A DNA stretch of 26,323 nt from positions 1 through 26,323 of the forward strand of contig JADKBN010000007.1 in assembly GCA_016715065.1 (NCBI GenBank), in the 5' to 3' direction. This stretch comes from Fibrobacterota bacterium. GTDB taxonomy: Bacteria; Fibrobacterota; Fibrobacteria; UBA5070. Position numbers and translations under genes: made by a program. The notes below the pieces were generated by a model. The model worked only from the letters and a program-made list of their open reading frames with translations, ran no database searches and was not told where the DNA came from. This document shows positions 25,442 to 26,323 of the stretch, piece by piece (position 1 is the stretch's first letter; every line of letters starts with the position of its first letter).

Positions 25442-26323
25442 GGCTCACTCCTCCGGGCGCGGGGCAGCCAGCTCTCAGACCTTCGCAAAGCTTCGAGACC
25501 CGGAAGGCTTGCCTGCCTGGCGATGTACACGTATTGTCCGGTCGTGGCGTGTTCCACACCAGATGATTCGCCGTCCTGTCTTGGCGGAAGAGCATTGCGC
25601 CTTCCAGCATCGCGGCGGAGAATGACGACAAATTTTGGTTGGCGATCGACCATTTCTCCTGGGCGTGTTGATCGAGCTCCCGGACTTCGATGGAGCTGGG
25701 CACGGGCCGCGTTCCCTTCGCACGAATGGTCTCCACCACGGTGTATCGATCCGTGACGGATTCGAAGGGGCGGCCATCGGGGACAATGGCTGGGGTGGTG
25801 TGCTTGGCCTGTGCGGGAGACTGCGGCTCCACAACCAGGATGTGCGAGGGGACTTGCAGGAACTTCTCCAGCGGGAGTTCATGGAACCAGATGCCGCTCG
25901 TGGAGTTGGCCAGCTTGTCTGCGATCGCCTGGTTCACTTCGGCGAGCTTGGAAAGCGGCGCGCATTCGACGTCCGACGTGTACGAATAGAGGTTCCACTC
26001 GTCGGAATTCCTTACAGAAAGGCGATGCACTCGCTTTTTGTCCGATCGCAGTTCAGGTCCTCCTCGATGGGCGTCTCCACAAACAGGTGCTTGCCTTCCC
26101 CCCTTGTTGGGCAATCTCGAGGATGGCGGTGGAGCGCGCCTGGATGTGCAGTTTGGCGGGAAGGGGGCCGAGGCGAGGCCGTGAAAAGTGGACTTCGGTC
26201 ATGGCTGCCATCCGGATTCACGGGCTTGATCACCACGATGGAGGTCTCATTCGAACCAAGTCGACGATGCCGACGGTGTTGTCCATGTTGGCTCCGAAAA
26301 ACAGGCGAAGGAGGAGAAACAGG
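25438..26323 (-). CDS. Unrecognised protein, frameshifted, open at the right edge
   Basis: The clearest part (26010-25438) reads SDEWNLYSYTSDVECAPLSK, then GIWFHELPLEKFLQVPSHIL, FESVTDRYTVVETIRAKGTR and FSAAMLEGAMLFRQDRTANH, ending PRARRSEP. Upstream, in other frames, are KLHIQARSTAILEIAQQGG and KHLFVETPIEEDL. Further up is a stretch around ATG 26286 (MDNTVGIVDLV, then NETSIVVIKPVNPDGSH). The frame remains open to the window edge, so the true start may be outside. I do not recognise the family. The pattern suggests a soluble mixed alpha/beta enzyme. Confidence 0.45.

Noticed and set aside
26012..26236. Gfo/Idh/MocA oxidoreductase suggested by KHLFVETPIEEDL
   Set aside because: No N-terminal nucleotide-binding glycine motif is seen and the rest of the gene does not follow that family.

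Overview
The window is about 26 kb of high-GC DNA from a Gram-negative bacterium. Supporting signs are lipoprotein signal peptides, a DsbD-type disulfide reductase, OmpA-like and peptidoglycan-binding domains and a secreted fucosidase. The fucosidase ends in what looks like a short C-terminal sorting domain, which together with the sigma-54/kinase repertoire would fit the Fibrobacterota/FCB group or a myxobacterium-like lineage. I cannot assign the organism firmly. Many genes are broken by single-base indels, often at homopolymer runs (1-10.8 kb and 18.4-26.3 kb), while 10.9-18.4 kb is almost clean. I treat most breaks as probable sequence or assembly errors and give each gene its reconstructed extent.

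Left part (1-11.3 kb, housekeeping): a truncated glycosyltransferase (-), a DsbD-like thiol:disulfide reductase (+), a REP-like hairpin, then an esterase-BioC pair (-) that fits pimeloyl-ACP synthesis for biotin. Divergent from it is a tightly overlapping operon of TPR lipoprotein, Ser/Thr kinase with PEGA domain, and sigma-54 activator. Next come a small secreted Ala/Lys-rich protein with a terminator, two envelope proteins, an ArfB-like ribosome-rescue factor and a DksA/TraR zinc-finger protein. On the minus strand follow a secreted protein of unknown function and an aspartoacylase-family deacylase (11.3-13.3 kb).

Central part (13.4-22.8 kb, accessory): two polymorphic-toxin-like cassettes. 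Each is preceded by a copy of the same leader: a perfect CRP-type operator placed exactly 32 bp from a conserved -10-like hexamer (class II geometry), then a GGACGC palindrome, then a second hairpin just before the ribosome-binding site. Cassette 1 encodes a repeat-bearing scaffold protein, a two-part trafficking/membrane protein ending in an HEWRH zincin-like toxin domain, and an AT-rich immunity candidate. Cassette 2 encodes an OmpA/peptidoglycan-binding adaptor, a 20-residue ORF tiled by ATGA overlaps, a membrane-anchored HEMDH zincin-like toxin, and a lipoprotein immunity candidate. The toxin tail and immunity gene of cassette 2 are tandemly duplicated. The two copies are nearly identical at their edges but strongly diverged inside the immunity gene.

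Right part (22.8-26.3 kb): a GH29 alpha-L-fucosidase with a discoidin-like domain, a SAM-dependent methyltransferase, and an unrecognised minus-strand gene at the edge. No rRNA, tRNA, CRISPR array or insertion sequence was recognised.
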